A stretch of 64,000 nt of DNA from Deltaproteobacteria bacterium UBA6106 (GTDB taxonomy: Bacteria; Desulfobacterota; Syntrophorhabdia; Syntrophorhabdales; Syntrophorhabdaceae), in assembly GCA_002428485.1 (NCBI GenBank), contig DIWM01000013.1:16151-80150 (forward strand). The letters run 5' to 3'. The notes beneath the pieces are model-generated. The model worked only from the letters and a program-made list of their open reading frames with translations, was not told the DNA's origin and searched no databases. Position numbers and translations under genes: made by a program. Every line of letters starts with the position of its first letter. The stretch's first letter is position 1. Shown piece after piece: positions 17,578 to 24,712 of this stretch.

Positions 17578-18401
17578 TGACCAAAGAAGAGTTTACGATG
17601 CTGAGAGATTTTGTCTATGAAAAGACAGGGATCTATTTTGCAGAAAATAAGATGTATCTCCTGGAGAGCAGGCTGACGAACCGCCTGCAGGAACTTGGCT
17701 TTAGTTCATATGAAGATTACTACTACAGCCTGAAGTTTGGCAGCGAAAAGGCAAAAAACGAAATGGCAAACCTTTTCGACGTCGTAACGACAAATGAAAC
17801 AAGCTTTTTCAGGAACCCCCCGCAGCTGGATGTTTTCAGAACTATGATCAAGAAGGATTACTGCAATGGGAACATGCTCGGCAGCCCTATCAGGATCTGG
17901 AGCGCCGCGTGCTCGACAGGCGAAGAGCCGTACACACTTGCTATCATTATCCTGGAGATTATTGAATCATTAAAGAAAAACATACCCTTTACGATATACG
18001 GTACGGATATCAGCTCGAAGGTGATTGAGTCGGCGAGGAGGGCTGTATTCAGCCAGTACAGCGTACGGAATACGGATGAAAGAACGGTAAAAAAGTATTT
18101 CGCCGGGGAAAATAACCTTTATGCGCTTAAGGAAGAGGTAAAAAAATATGTCAAGATAGATTTCATGAACCTTATGGAGGAAAATGCGTACAAGATATAC
18201 AGGCAAATGGATTTTATATTCTGCAGGAATGTCCTCATATATTTCGATGAAAAAATGAAGAAAAAGGTTATCGATTGCCTCTATGAGTGCCTCAGGCCGA
18301 AAGGGGTTCTGATCATAGGGCACGCGGAGTCGCTTCACAACATATCGAGGGCGTTCAAACCACTGGTTTTTCCGGGGACCATAGCGTATCAGCGAGGGTA
18401 G
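17574..18401 (+). CDS. cheR: Chemotaxis protein methyltransferase CheR
   Basis: CheR adds methyl groups from S-adenosylmethionine to receptor glutamates, the adaptation counterpart of CheB. The 275-residue product has the N-terminal helical domain (residues 1-80), then the SAM-binding fold with NETSFFRNPPQLDVF at about 63-77 and RIWSAACSTGEEPYTLA at about 103-119. MDFIFCRNVLIYF follows near residue 211. All family motifs are intact. It starts inside the end of the HEAT gene (4-bp overlap); cheY follows 3 bp later. Confidence 0.96.
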   Translation: MMTKEEFTMLRDFVYEKTGIYFAENKMYLLESRLTNRLQELGFSSYEDYYYSLKFGSEKAKNEMANLFDVVTTNETSFFRNPPQLDVFRTMIKKDYCNGNMLGSPIRIWSAACSTGEEPYTLAIIILEIIESLKKNIPFTIYGTDISSKVIESARRAVFSQYSVRNTDERTVKKYFAGENNLYALKEEVKKYVKIDFMNLMEENAYKIYRQMDFIFCRNVLIYFDEKMKKKVIDCLYECLRPKGVLIIGHAESLHNISRAFKPLVFPGTIAYQRG

Positions 18402-18404
18402 GAC

Positions 18405-18788
18405 ATGAAAACGGTATTGATTATCGATGACTCACCAACCATCAGAAAGCTGCTGGCATACATCCTTAAAAAGAAAAATTACATCATCGCGGAAGCGGAA
18501 GACGGCATGGACGCAATGGAGAAACTGAGCCACGTCCAGGTCGACCTCGTAATCGTAGACCTGAATATGCCCAATATGGACGGGATAGAATTTGTTAAGG
18601 GGCTCCGCGATAATTATTATTATATGGATACGCCCGTTATCATGCTTACCACGACGAAAGACGAGAAGTTGAAAAAGGATGCCTTTGAGGCAGGCGTAAA
18701 CATGTTTCTCAATAAACCCGTTCAGCCCGGGGTATTGCTTTACAAGGTAGAAAGCTTCTTACAGGAGGGGGAAGGCGATGGGAGATGA
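18405..18788 (+). CDS. cheY: Single-domain response regulator CheY
   Basis: The 127-residue stand-alone receiver domain has the acidic pair Asp8-Asp9, phospho-acceptor Asp52 (VDLNMPNMDG), Thr at the LTTTKDE switch, and the conserved Lys in LNKPV. Position between cheR and cheA indicates it is the CheA output that binds FliM. It overlaps the cheA start by 11 bp. No CheZ, CheC or CheX phosphatase is seen in this operon. Confidence 0.93.
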   Translation: MKTVLIIDDSPTIRKLLAYILKKKNYIIAEAEDGMDAMEKLSHVQVDLVIVDLNMPNMDGIEFVKGLRDNYYYMDTPVIMLTTTKDEKLKKDAFEAGVNMFLNKPVQPGVLLYKVESFLQEGEGDGR

Positions 18789-20589
18789 TATTTTTAAAAA
18801 TGACGAGATGCAGGAGATCATCGACGAGTTTGTTACTGAGTCCGGCGAGCTGATAGAGAACGTCATACAGGACGTTGTCATAATCGAAAATAACCCCGAT
18901 GATGAGATGATCAACGGGATCTTCAGGGCTGTCCACACGATCAAAGGGACCTCCAGCTTTCTGGGCTTTAATGCCCTTTCACAGCTCGCCCATAAGGCTG
19001 AAGATGTGATGGGCGCGATACGCAAGGGGGAGATGAAGCCGGATCAGGCGATCGCCGACGTTCTGCTGGAGGCCTTTGACCTTATCAAGCTTATGATAGA
19101 AGACATACGGACAAAATCACCCGGAGAGCGTGAAACGGTCGCTACAATTATCAAGCTTGAGGCGCTCCTTAATGATGACAGAAAAAAGATCGGCGAGATC
19201 CTTGTTGAAGAAAAGGTGATAACCAGGAACGAACGTGACGAGGTCCTGGAAAAACAGAAACAGGATAAGGAAAAAAAGTTCGGCGAGATCGTGGTCGAGG
19301 AAAAGCTGATCACAGAGGCGCAACTGAATAATTTTCTGACGAAGCAGAAGGCAGTGAAAGAGGAACAGACCATAAGGATCGACGTGAGGAAGCTGGATGA
19401 GCTTATGAACCTTGTCGGCGAGCTTGTGCTCGGCAAAAACAGGCTCATCCTGCTGGACAGCCTTGCAAAGAAAGGATCTGAAGCCGACGGCATGCTGGAA
19501 AACCTTACTGATGTGACCAGCTATATTGAAGGAATAACGAACGAGCTGCAGCTTTCCGTCATGAGGGCAAGGCTGGTTCCCATCGGCAAATTATTCAACA
19601 AGGTGCCGAGGCAGGTGAGGGACCTCTGCGGCGAATTTAAAAAAGAGATAGAATTGAAGGTTGAGGGAGAAAGCACGGAGCTGGACAGGTCGCTGATAGA
19701 GGCGCTCCAGGACCCTTTGGTGCATATTATAAGAAACTCCGTGGACCACGGCATAGAATCTCCCGAAGAGCGCACAAAGAAGGGAAAACCTTCCAAGGGT
19801 TTTCTTTCCATAAAGGCATATAACGAAGGCAACCATGTCATTGTAGAGATTTTTGATGACGGCAAGGGGATCAACGTCCAGGCGGTCAAGGAAAAGGTGA
19901 AAGAGAAGGGGATAATGAACGACGCAGAACTTAACAACCTGTCCGAAAGGGAGACGATGAACCTCATATTTATTCCAGGCCTTAGCACGGCAAAAAAGGT
20001 CAGCAAGGTCTCCGGCAGAGGGGTGGGCATGGACGTCGTAAAAACAAACATAGAAAAGATGAACGGGCAGGCGTATATAGATTCCGAGGAAGGGCAATGG
20101 ACCAGGCTGACGATCAGGCTGCCCCTCACGCTGGCTATCATGAGGGCGCTCATTGTGAAGATAGCCGATGAACTTTTTGCGGTCCCGTTGAATACGGTTA
20201 TGGAGTTGGTAAAGGAAAGGAAAGGGCTTGTCAAATCTGTCGATAAGAATGAAGTGTTCGTGTTGAGGGATACGGTAATACCTATTGTAGACCTTTCAAG
20301 GGCATTTTCTGCCGGCGGCAGCAACGGGAAAAGCGGCTACCTTGTTATCTGCAGCATTGCAGACAAGATTGTGGGGATCAGGGTTCATTCGGTGATAGGG
20401 CAGGAAGAGGTAGTTATCAAGCCGCTGGGCGAGTTTTTAAAGAACATAAAAGGCATCAGCGGGGCAACCATCAGGGGAGACGGGAAGGTCATACCCATAC
20501 TGGATATACCAGGCGTGATAAGCCATTTTAATATTCAGCGAAGAATGGCAAACCAGCAGCAGACGGCCTTCAGCGCTGCGGCAAGCTGA
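18778..20589 (+). CDS. cheA: Chemotaxis histidine kinase CheA with a repeat-containing linker
   Basis: CheA is the receptor-coupled kinase that phosphorylates CheY and CheB. The 603-residue product has the phosphotransfer domain with His53 (AVHTIKGTSSFLG), the dimerisation helices (about 200-265), the ATPase domain (N box HIIRNSVDHGIESPEER, G1 IFDDGKGI, G2 SGRGVGMDVVKTNI) and a C-terminal CheW-like domain. Where the CheY-binding P2 domain normally sits are two tandem 30-residue repeats: residues 136-160 and 166-190, each K-K-[IF]-GEI-x-VEEK-x-IT-x9-Q. They resemble the MshEN/GspE-N motif. GGAGGGGGAA precedes ATG 18778. Confidence 0.95.
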   Translation: MGDDIFKNDEMQEIIDEFVTESGELIENVIQDVVIIENNPDDEMINGIFRAVHTIKGTSSFLGFNALSQLAHKAEDVMGAIRKGEMKPDQAIADVLLEAFDLIKLMIEDIRTKSPGERETVATIIKLEALLNDDRKKIGEILVEEKVITRNERDEVLEKQKQDKEKKFGEIVVEEKLITEAQLNNFLTKQKAVKEEQTIRIDVRKLDELMNLVGELVLGKNRLILLDSLAKKGSEADGMLENLTDVTSYIEGITNELQLSVMRARLVPIGKLFNKVPRQVRDLCGEFKKEIELKVEGESTELDRSLIEALQDPLVHIIRNSVDHGIESPEERTKKGKPSKGFLSIKAYNEGNHVIVEIFDDGKGINVQAVKEKVKEKGIMNDAELNNLSERETMNLIFIPGLSTAKKVSKVSGRGVGMDVVKTNIEKMNGQAYIDSEEGQWTRLTIRLPLTLAIMRALIVKIADELFAVPLNTVMELVKERKGLVKSVDKNEVFVLRDTVIPIVDLSRAFSAGGSNGKSGYLVICSIADKIVGIRVHSVIGQEEVVIKPLGEFLKNIKGISGATIRGDGKVIPILDIPGVISHFNIQRRMANQQQTAFSAAAS

Positions 20590-20593
20590 AAAA

Positions 20594-20695
20594 AACAGTA
20601 TATCGTATATCGTAGATCGTATATCGAAAAACCCTCTCCTTAGGATGTTTTTTTGCAGTTAACGAAATACCATATACGATCTACGATATACTGTT
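20594..20695. repeat. Inverted-repeat element with 7-bp tandem arms
   Basis: The left arm at 20594-20626 contains four 7-bp units (GTATATC, GTATATC, GTAGATC, GTATATC). The right arm at 20671-20695 is its reverse complement with exactly one fewer unit. About 44 bp with T- and A-rich runs separate them. The element fills the space between the convergent cheA and EAL-HDOD genes. It could form a long hairpin and act as a bidirectional terminator, but it is AT-rich and lacks a classical GC stem. Confidence 0.8.
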
Positions 20696-20716
20696 GATAG
20701 CTGACAGCTGTGTGCG

Positions 20717-21994
20717 TTAGATATTGAATTGTTCGAACTCGACGATGGCGCTGTGCTCGATAGCAAAAAGGTCGTTCATGTCCATGTCGAGGTCCTTCAG
20801 GGACGGTGCAATGTTCTCGTACCTTTCCTGTTCAAGGTTCTCGATAATTGATATGAAGGTTCCCCAAATGCCGTCCCTGTTCAGAAGAGCGTTATTGATC
20901 TCCTGAGAGATATTGAGCTCCTTCAATATACTTTCCAATGAAGTCTGGAAAAGAACCCCTATGAGCGATAATACCCCTGTGATAAACGCCATATCGGCCT
21001 TTGTCCTGTCATGGGTGACTTTCTGGGTCAGAAGCTCCATCATCCTTCCACGCACAGCAGCCCTTTCGAAGATAGGCGTTGATTTCACATCATTATTATC
21101 TCCTGCGTACAAAAGAAGCGTAACCCATTTCTGGAGGTTCCGGTAGCCAAGCAGCGCGATCGATTGCGGTATAGATGTGATCTTGTTGGGCATATAAAAT
21201 GCAGCCGAATTAATAAATTGAAGCAGCTTGATATGTAGTTCCGGGTTTTTTCTGAAAAGCTGTTCTATTATGTAGAACTCTTCTTCCTTTGTGAGTATCT
21301 TGGAAAGATTGATCAGCACGATCTGTGCAGGCGAGATCGATTTCCCCGTTATGATGGAAGGTTTCGCGAAGAAGTATCCCTGGAAAAGATCGAAGCCGAG
21401 CGAAAGGCAGAATTCGAAATCCTCTTTTGTTTCAACCTTCTCTGCAAGAAGCTTCACATTATACCGCTTCAACCTTTTGACCGTTTCAGGGAGCGCTGCC
21501 TTATCGTTTAAGAGGAGGTCGATCTTTATGTAATGAACCATGTCGAAGATCTTTATGTATGACTCATCATAGACAAAGTCATCCAATGCGAGCTGAAACC
21601 CTGCCTTTCTCATTTTGTTACACAGGCTCAGGACTGCATCATTGATCTCGACGGTTTCAAGAAGTTCAAGTATCGTTGTGTTTTTCGGCAGCAGGTCGAT
21701 GATGCCGCTTTCCAGGACCTCGGCGTCAACGTTAATGAACCCTTTCTTCTCCCCTATCAGGTTTGCGATCCCTATGTTGTTCAGGGCGTTGACCATAACG
21801 CTTGCCGTGGCCTGCCTGTTATCGACAAAATTTGCACACGCTGCGGCGCTGTTCCTGAAGAGCAATTCATAGCCGAAGGTCCGTTTATGTCTGTCCAGTA
21901 TGGGCTGCCTGCCGATGTATACCTTGTTCAATGCTGTTATATTTTGCGAAGGGTCCTGAGAGTTTGGCAGCGATTGTGCAATATGATTGAGCAT
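20717..21994 (-). CDS. EAL-HDOD fusion protein (YuxH-type), probably non-catalytic EAL
   Basis: The 425-residue protein has an N-terminal EAL-like domain (about residues 22-215) and a C-terminal HDOD domain (about 220-410). EAL phosphodiesterase motifs are degenerate: ELL in place of EAL, and LDDFVYDES in place of the DDFGTG motif; AEKVET is kept. This matches the YuxH class, in which the EAL part usually does not cleave cyclic-di-GMP. The frame is open to 22069, but the extra 25 codons lie in 7-bp repeats and upstream of a sigma-28 promoter, so the ATG at 21994 is chosen. Confidence 0.85.
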   Translation of the reverse strand: MLNHIAQSLPNSQDPSQNITALNKVYIGRQPILDRHKRTFGYELLFRNSAAACANFVDNRQATASVMVNALNNIGIANLIGEKKGFINVDAEVLESGIIDLLPKNTTILELLETVEINDAVLSLCNKMRKAGFQLALDDFVYDESYIKIFDMVHYIKIDLLLNDKAALPETVKRLKRYNVKLLAEKVETKEDFEFCLSLGFDLFQGYFFAKPSIITGKSISPAQIVLINLSKILTKEEEFYIIEQLFRKNPELHIKLLQFINSAAFYMPNKITSIPQSIALLGYRNLQKWVTLLLYAGDNNDVKSTPIFERAAVRGRMMELLTQKVTHDRTKADMAFITGVLSLIGVLFQTSLESILKELNISQEINNALLNRDGIWGTFISIIENLEQERYENIAPSLKDLDMDMNDLFAIEHSAIVEFEQFNI

Positions 21995-22017
21995 GGTTGT
22001 CCTCAATACTATATCTA

Positions 22018-22044
22018 GTATCGGCAGGGAGGTGATTTTCTTAA
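22018..22044 (-). promoter_or_regulatory. Sigma-28 promoter of the EAL-HDOD gene
   Basis: Read on the - strand: TTAAGAAA (22044-22037), 11 bases, GCCGATAC (22025-22018). The -10 has one mismatch to consensus; the -35 keeps the TTAAG core. The predicted start near 22011 is 17 bp upstream of the ATG at 21994 and excludes the longer open frame. Confidence 0.6.
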
Positions 22045-22056
22045 ACAGGAAAGGCA

Positions 22057-22077
22057 GCTCATAGTTCATAGCTCATG
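22057..22077. repeat. Short 7-bp tandem tract (GYTCATR)3
   Basis: Three units GCTCATA, GTTCATA, GCTCATG. The tract lies in the divergent region between the EAL-HDOD gene and cheW, upstream of both sigma-28 promoters' transcribed regions. Confidence 0.55.
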
Positions 22078-22118
22078 GCAACAGCGAAGATTATGCGAGA
22101 CAACATGAATATTATTGC

Positions 22119-22145
22119 TTAAGTTTTCAGTAAAACCTCCGATGA
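22119..22145 (+). promoter_or_regulatory. Sigma-28 promoter of cheW
   Basis: TTAAGTTT, 11 bases, TCCGATGA: one mismatch in the -35 element and two in the -10. The expected start near 22152 places the AAGGAGG ribosome site and ATG 22168 in the transcript and excludes the ATG at 22147. Confidence 0.6.
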
Positions 22146-22167
22146 AATGTTCAAGGAGGATGAACTT

Positions 22168-22635
22168 ATGGACGATGGGAGGATATTACAGCTTGTTACC
22201 TTTAAGTTGGAAAACGAAGAATTCGGCGTGGACATCTTAAAAGTCCAGGAGATTAACAAGATGATGAACATAACCAAGATACCTAACGCGCCTTCGTTCA
22301 TTGAGGGTGTCATCAACCTGAGGGGGAAAATAATACCTATCATCGATTTGAGAAAAAGGCTCGGTTTTTATAACAGGGGATACGACAAATCGACAAGGAT
22401 CATTGTTGTTGAACTCGACGGGCTTGTGCTTGGATTTATCGTAGATTCTGTGTCTGAGGTACTCAGGATACCCGGCAATACGATAGAGCCGCCGCCGTCG
22501 ATCGTAGCCGGGATAGAATCAGATTACATTGAAGGGGTCGGCAAATTGAATGACCGTTTACTCATCCTGCTTGAGCTAAAAAAGATATTTGCCTCTCCTG
22601 AGCGAAAAGAGATAGAAAACATAGAGATGAATTAA
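22168..22635 (+). CDS. cheW: Chemotaxis coupling protein CheW
   Basis: CheW links chemoreceptors to CheA. The 155-residue product is a single CheW domain (QLVTFKLENEEFGVDILKVQEI, the GVINLRGKIIPIIDLRKRL segment near residue 48, and LDGLVLGFIVDSVSEVLRIP). ATG 22168 is chosen because a strong AAGGAGGA ribosome site lies 7 bp upstream and because the sigma-28 promoter lies just before it. It is separated from the main che operon by the convergent EAL-HDOD gene. Confidence 0.95.
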   Translation: MDDGRILQLVTFKLENEEFGVDILKVQEINKMMNITKIPNAPSFIEGVINLRGKIIPIIDLRKRLGFYNRGYDKSTRIIVVELDGLVLGFIVDSVSEVLRIPGNTIEPPPSIVAGIESDYIEGVGKLNDRLLILLELKKIFASPERKEIENIEMN

Positions 22636-22654
22636 TGAATGAAACAGGAATGTT

Positions 22655-22885
22655 ATGAGCGAACCATTTGATGTGAACTTACTCAGCAATATCCAGGGAC
22701 TGGATAAGAAGTCGTCCATATCAAAAGAATTCGTCCAATTGAAAAGAAAGAGCGTATCCGACAGGAGAAAAAGACCCGGGCACTACCAGTCAAAAGGGTT
22801 TTTTATAGAACCTGACAGGGATGAGCGGGATGACGGCAGGGCCGATGAAGTCGACCCGAAAGGCGCAATCGACATCACGGTGTGA
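22655..22885 (+). CDS. Small hydrophilic hypothetical protein
   Basis: The 76-residue ORF starts 19 bp after cheW with a weak AGGA upstream. It is highly charged (KKSSISKEF, KRKSVSDRRKRPG, EPDRDERDDGRADE), with no membrane segment, signal peptide or recognised domain. Co-direction and closeness to cheW suggest co-transcription from the sigma-28 promoter. It may be a real small motility-associated protein or a chance ORF; I recognise no family. Confidence 0.45.
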   Translation: MSEPFDVNLLSNIQGLDKKSSISKEFVQLKRKSVSDRRKRPGHYQSKGFFIEPDRDERDDGRADEVDPKGAIDITV

Positions 22886-22901
22886 AAAAATTGCCAGGGT
22901 A

Positions 22902-22914
22902 GGAAATATTTTCC
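22902..22914. promoter_or_regulatory. Palindromic activator site upstream of flgF
   Basis: GGAAATATTTTCC, identical over 13 bp to the site at 102-114 upstream of fliK. It is about 266 bp before the predicted flgF start point. Enhancer sites of sigma-54 promoters work over such distances. Between site and promoter lies the 7-bp repeat region. Confidence 0.5.
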
Positions 22915-22927
22915 GCTGAATCAAGCC

Positions 22928-23138
22928 GTATTTCGTATTTAGTATATCGTATATAGTACACTGCAAAAGATCCCCCAGGTTTATTTCGATATACGATATA
23001 CTAAATACTATTCACTGGTTTTTTTACTATCCACTGCCTTTCTTGTGGCTCCCATCATTGTCGGCATCCAGTATCGAGCATCCAGCATCGATTTTGAAGT
23101 TCACGATCTACTATATACTATCTACTATATACTATGTA
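22928..23138. repeat. Compound 7-bp tandem-repeat region upstream of flgF
   Basis: This gene-free spacer holds four 7-bp tracts. (a) 22928-22959: GTATTTC, GTATTTA, GTATATC, GTATATA. (b) 22987-23014: CGATATA, CGATATA, CTAAATA, CTATTCA; positions 22987-23008 are the reverse complement of 22935-22956 with one mismatch. (c) 23064-23091: GCATCCA, GTATCGA, GCATCCA, GCATCGA. (d) 23104-23138: CGATCTA, CTATATA, CTATCTA, CTATATA, CTATGTA. Tracts a and b form a hairpin around a ~30-bp loop. The region ends 9 bp before the sigma-54 promoter. Confidence 0.8.
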
Positions 23139-23147
23139 TGGCTTTCC

Positions 23148-23163
23148 TGGCATGCATATTGCA
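23148..23163 (+). promoter_or_regulatory. Sigma-54 promoter of the flgF operon
   Basis: TGGCAT, five bases, TTGCA, with GG and GC ten bases apart: near-perfect. The predicted start at about 23174 is only two bases before the flgF ATG at 23176, so this mRNA would be nearly leaderless unless a further promoter is used. Confidence 0.8.
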
Positions 23164-23175
23164 AATTAATATTCC

Positions 23176-23913
23176 ATGAGTTTTTTCGGCACCGTAAGCG
23201 GCAAATTCATTAACGAGAGAAGGTTCGAGGTTATCACCAACAATATGGCCAACGCGCTCACTGCGGGGTATAAGGCGTCGAAGCCTGCATTCAGCATGGT
23301 AGCGAGCGAGAAGGCGGTAAATACCGGCAACAACGAACTGAGGAATACCTATGTCGGTGTTTATGACACATTTACGGATTTTTCTGACGCTCCGATCATT
23401 GAAAGCGGTTCCACGTTCGACTGCGCTATCGACGGAGCTGGATTTTTTGTAGTATCAGGAAAGAACGGCGATATGTATACGAGAAACGGTCAGTTTACGC
23501 TTGACCGCAGTAACAGGCTAGTAACGATGAGCGGCGACGCGGTACTGGGAAAGGGCGGGGAAATCATCATTGATGTTGACAGCGCCAAGGATAAAACAGT
23601 AACGATAGAAAAGGACGGCTCGATATTTGTCGGAAAAGACCCGGTAGGTACCTTGAGGATCGTGGATTTTGACGACAAGCAATATCTGCGGCCGGCCGGA
23701 AGAAGCTTGTTCGTAAACGTGAACAGCGAAAACCAGGAGAAGGCGCCGGAAAACGTTTCCGTCAAACAGGGCTCGTACGAATCGTCAAACGTCAATATAT
23801 TTAAAGAAATGATCGAGATGATCCATACGCTGCGGGCATATGAATGCTACACGAAGGTAGACCAGTTCTTCAGCGATATGTATACGAAGCTCGTGGATCT
23901 GGGAAAGTTTTAG
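23176..23913 (+). CDS. flgF: Flagellar proximal rod protein FlgF
   Basis: FlgF is a rod component of the flagellar axial family. The 245-residue product has the N-terminal rod motif FEVITNNMANALTAGYKASKP near residues 18-38, a central hook-like domain (FDCAIDGAGFFVV, YTRNGQFTLD) and a C-terminal helix (SSNVNIFKEMIEMIHTLRAYE). It is distinguished from FlgG by its shorter length, divergent N-terminus and position before flgG. No ribosome site can fit if transcription begins at the sigma-54 promoter. flgG follows after 9 bp. Confidence 0.88.
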   Translation: MSFFGTVSGKFINERRFEVITNNMANALTAGYKASKPAFSMVASEKAVNTGNNELRNTYVGVYDTFTDFSDAPIIESGSTFDCAIDGAGFFVVSGKNGDMYTRNGQFTLDRSNRLVTMSGDAVLGKGGEIIIDVDSAKDKTVTIEKDGSIFVGKDPVGTLRIVDFDDKQYLRPAGRSLFVNVNSENQEKAPENVSVKQGSYESSNVNIFKEMIEMIHTLRAYECYTKVDQFFSDMYTKLVDLGKF

Positions 23914-23922
23914 GAGGTATCA

Positions 23923-24711
23923 ATGATAAGGGCATTATGGACGGCCGGTACAGGGATGAACGTGCAGCAGGTGAACCTTGACGTCATAGCGAACAATATC
24001 GCGAACGTCAATACCAACGGTTTTAAAAAATCGCGGGCAGACTTCCAGGACCTCATGTACCAGACATTGAGGCTCCAGGGAACCAAGACGGGCAGCGGAA
24101 ATCAGGTCCCGACGGGAATACAGATAGGGCTCGGCGCCATGCTGTCATCGGTTCAGAAGATCTTTCAGCAGGGCGACTACCAGAAGACAGACAATGAGCT
24201 TGACATATCTATCGAAGGGAACGGCTTCTTTCAGATCACGCTCCCTTCAGGGGACAAAGCCTATACACGTTCGGGCGCCATGAAAAGCGACTCCGAGGGG
24301 AAACTGGTTACCGCGGATGGCTACCTGTTGGAGCCAAACATCACGATCCCGCAAAAGACGCTCAATATTTCCATTGAAGCGGACGGCACCGTATCCGTTC
24401 TTGTCCAGGGCCAGTCGAGCCCGCAGCAGATCGGCAAGATCGAGCTTGCGACCTTCGCGAATTCAACCGGCTTAAGGGCAATCGGGAAAAATCTCTTTTT
24501 GGAGTCAGATGCGAGCGGGACTCCCACAACGGGAAAGCCGGGGGAAAACGGAATGGGAACGCTTCTCCAGGGGTACCTGGAGATGTCAAATGTGAATATC
24601 ATGCAGGAGATGATCAACCTTATCATAGGGCAGAGGGCGTACGAGGTGAACTCGAAGGCTATCCAGGCCGCCGATGAGATGCTCCAGATGGCAAACAACA
24701 TAAGGAGATAA
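23923..24711 (+). CDS. flgG: Flagellar distal rod protein FlgG
   Basis: FlgG forms the distal rod. The 262-residue product (usual length about 260) begins MIRALWTAGTGMNVQQ, has the motif NNIANVNTNGFKKSRADFQDL near residues 23-43, and ends with the SNVNIMQEMINLIIGQRAYEVNSKAIQ segment of the axial family. TAGGAGG precedes ATG 23923. It is directly followed by flgA. Confidence 0.97.
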   Translation: MIRALWTAGTGMNVQQVNLDVIANNIANVNTNGFKKSRADFQDLMYQTLRLQGTKTGSGNQVPTGIQIGLGAMLSSVQKIFQQGDYQKTDNELDISIEGNGFFQITLPSGDKAYTRSGAMKSDSEGKLVTADGYLLEPNITIPQKTLNISIEADGTVSVLVQGQSSPQQIGKIELATFANSTGLRAIGKNLFLESDASGTPTTGKPGENGMGTLLQGYLEMSNVNIMQEMINLIIGQRAYEVNSKAIQAADEMLQMANNIRR

Positions 24712-24712
24712 C

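Noticed and set aside
20594..20695. Insertion sequence ends
   Set aside because: No transposase and no target-site duplication seen; the arms are 7-bp tandem arrays.
21995..22069. Extra 25 N-terminal codons of the EAL-HDOD protein
   Set aside because: They lie upstream of the sigma-28 promoter at 22018-22044 and in 7-bp repeats; no EAL family similarity.
22105..22119. Sigma-54 promoter before cheW (ATTGCTT as -12)
   Set aside because: No GG at the correct distance upstream; a sigma-28 site fits the start better.
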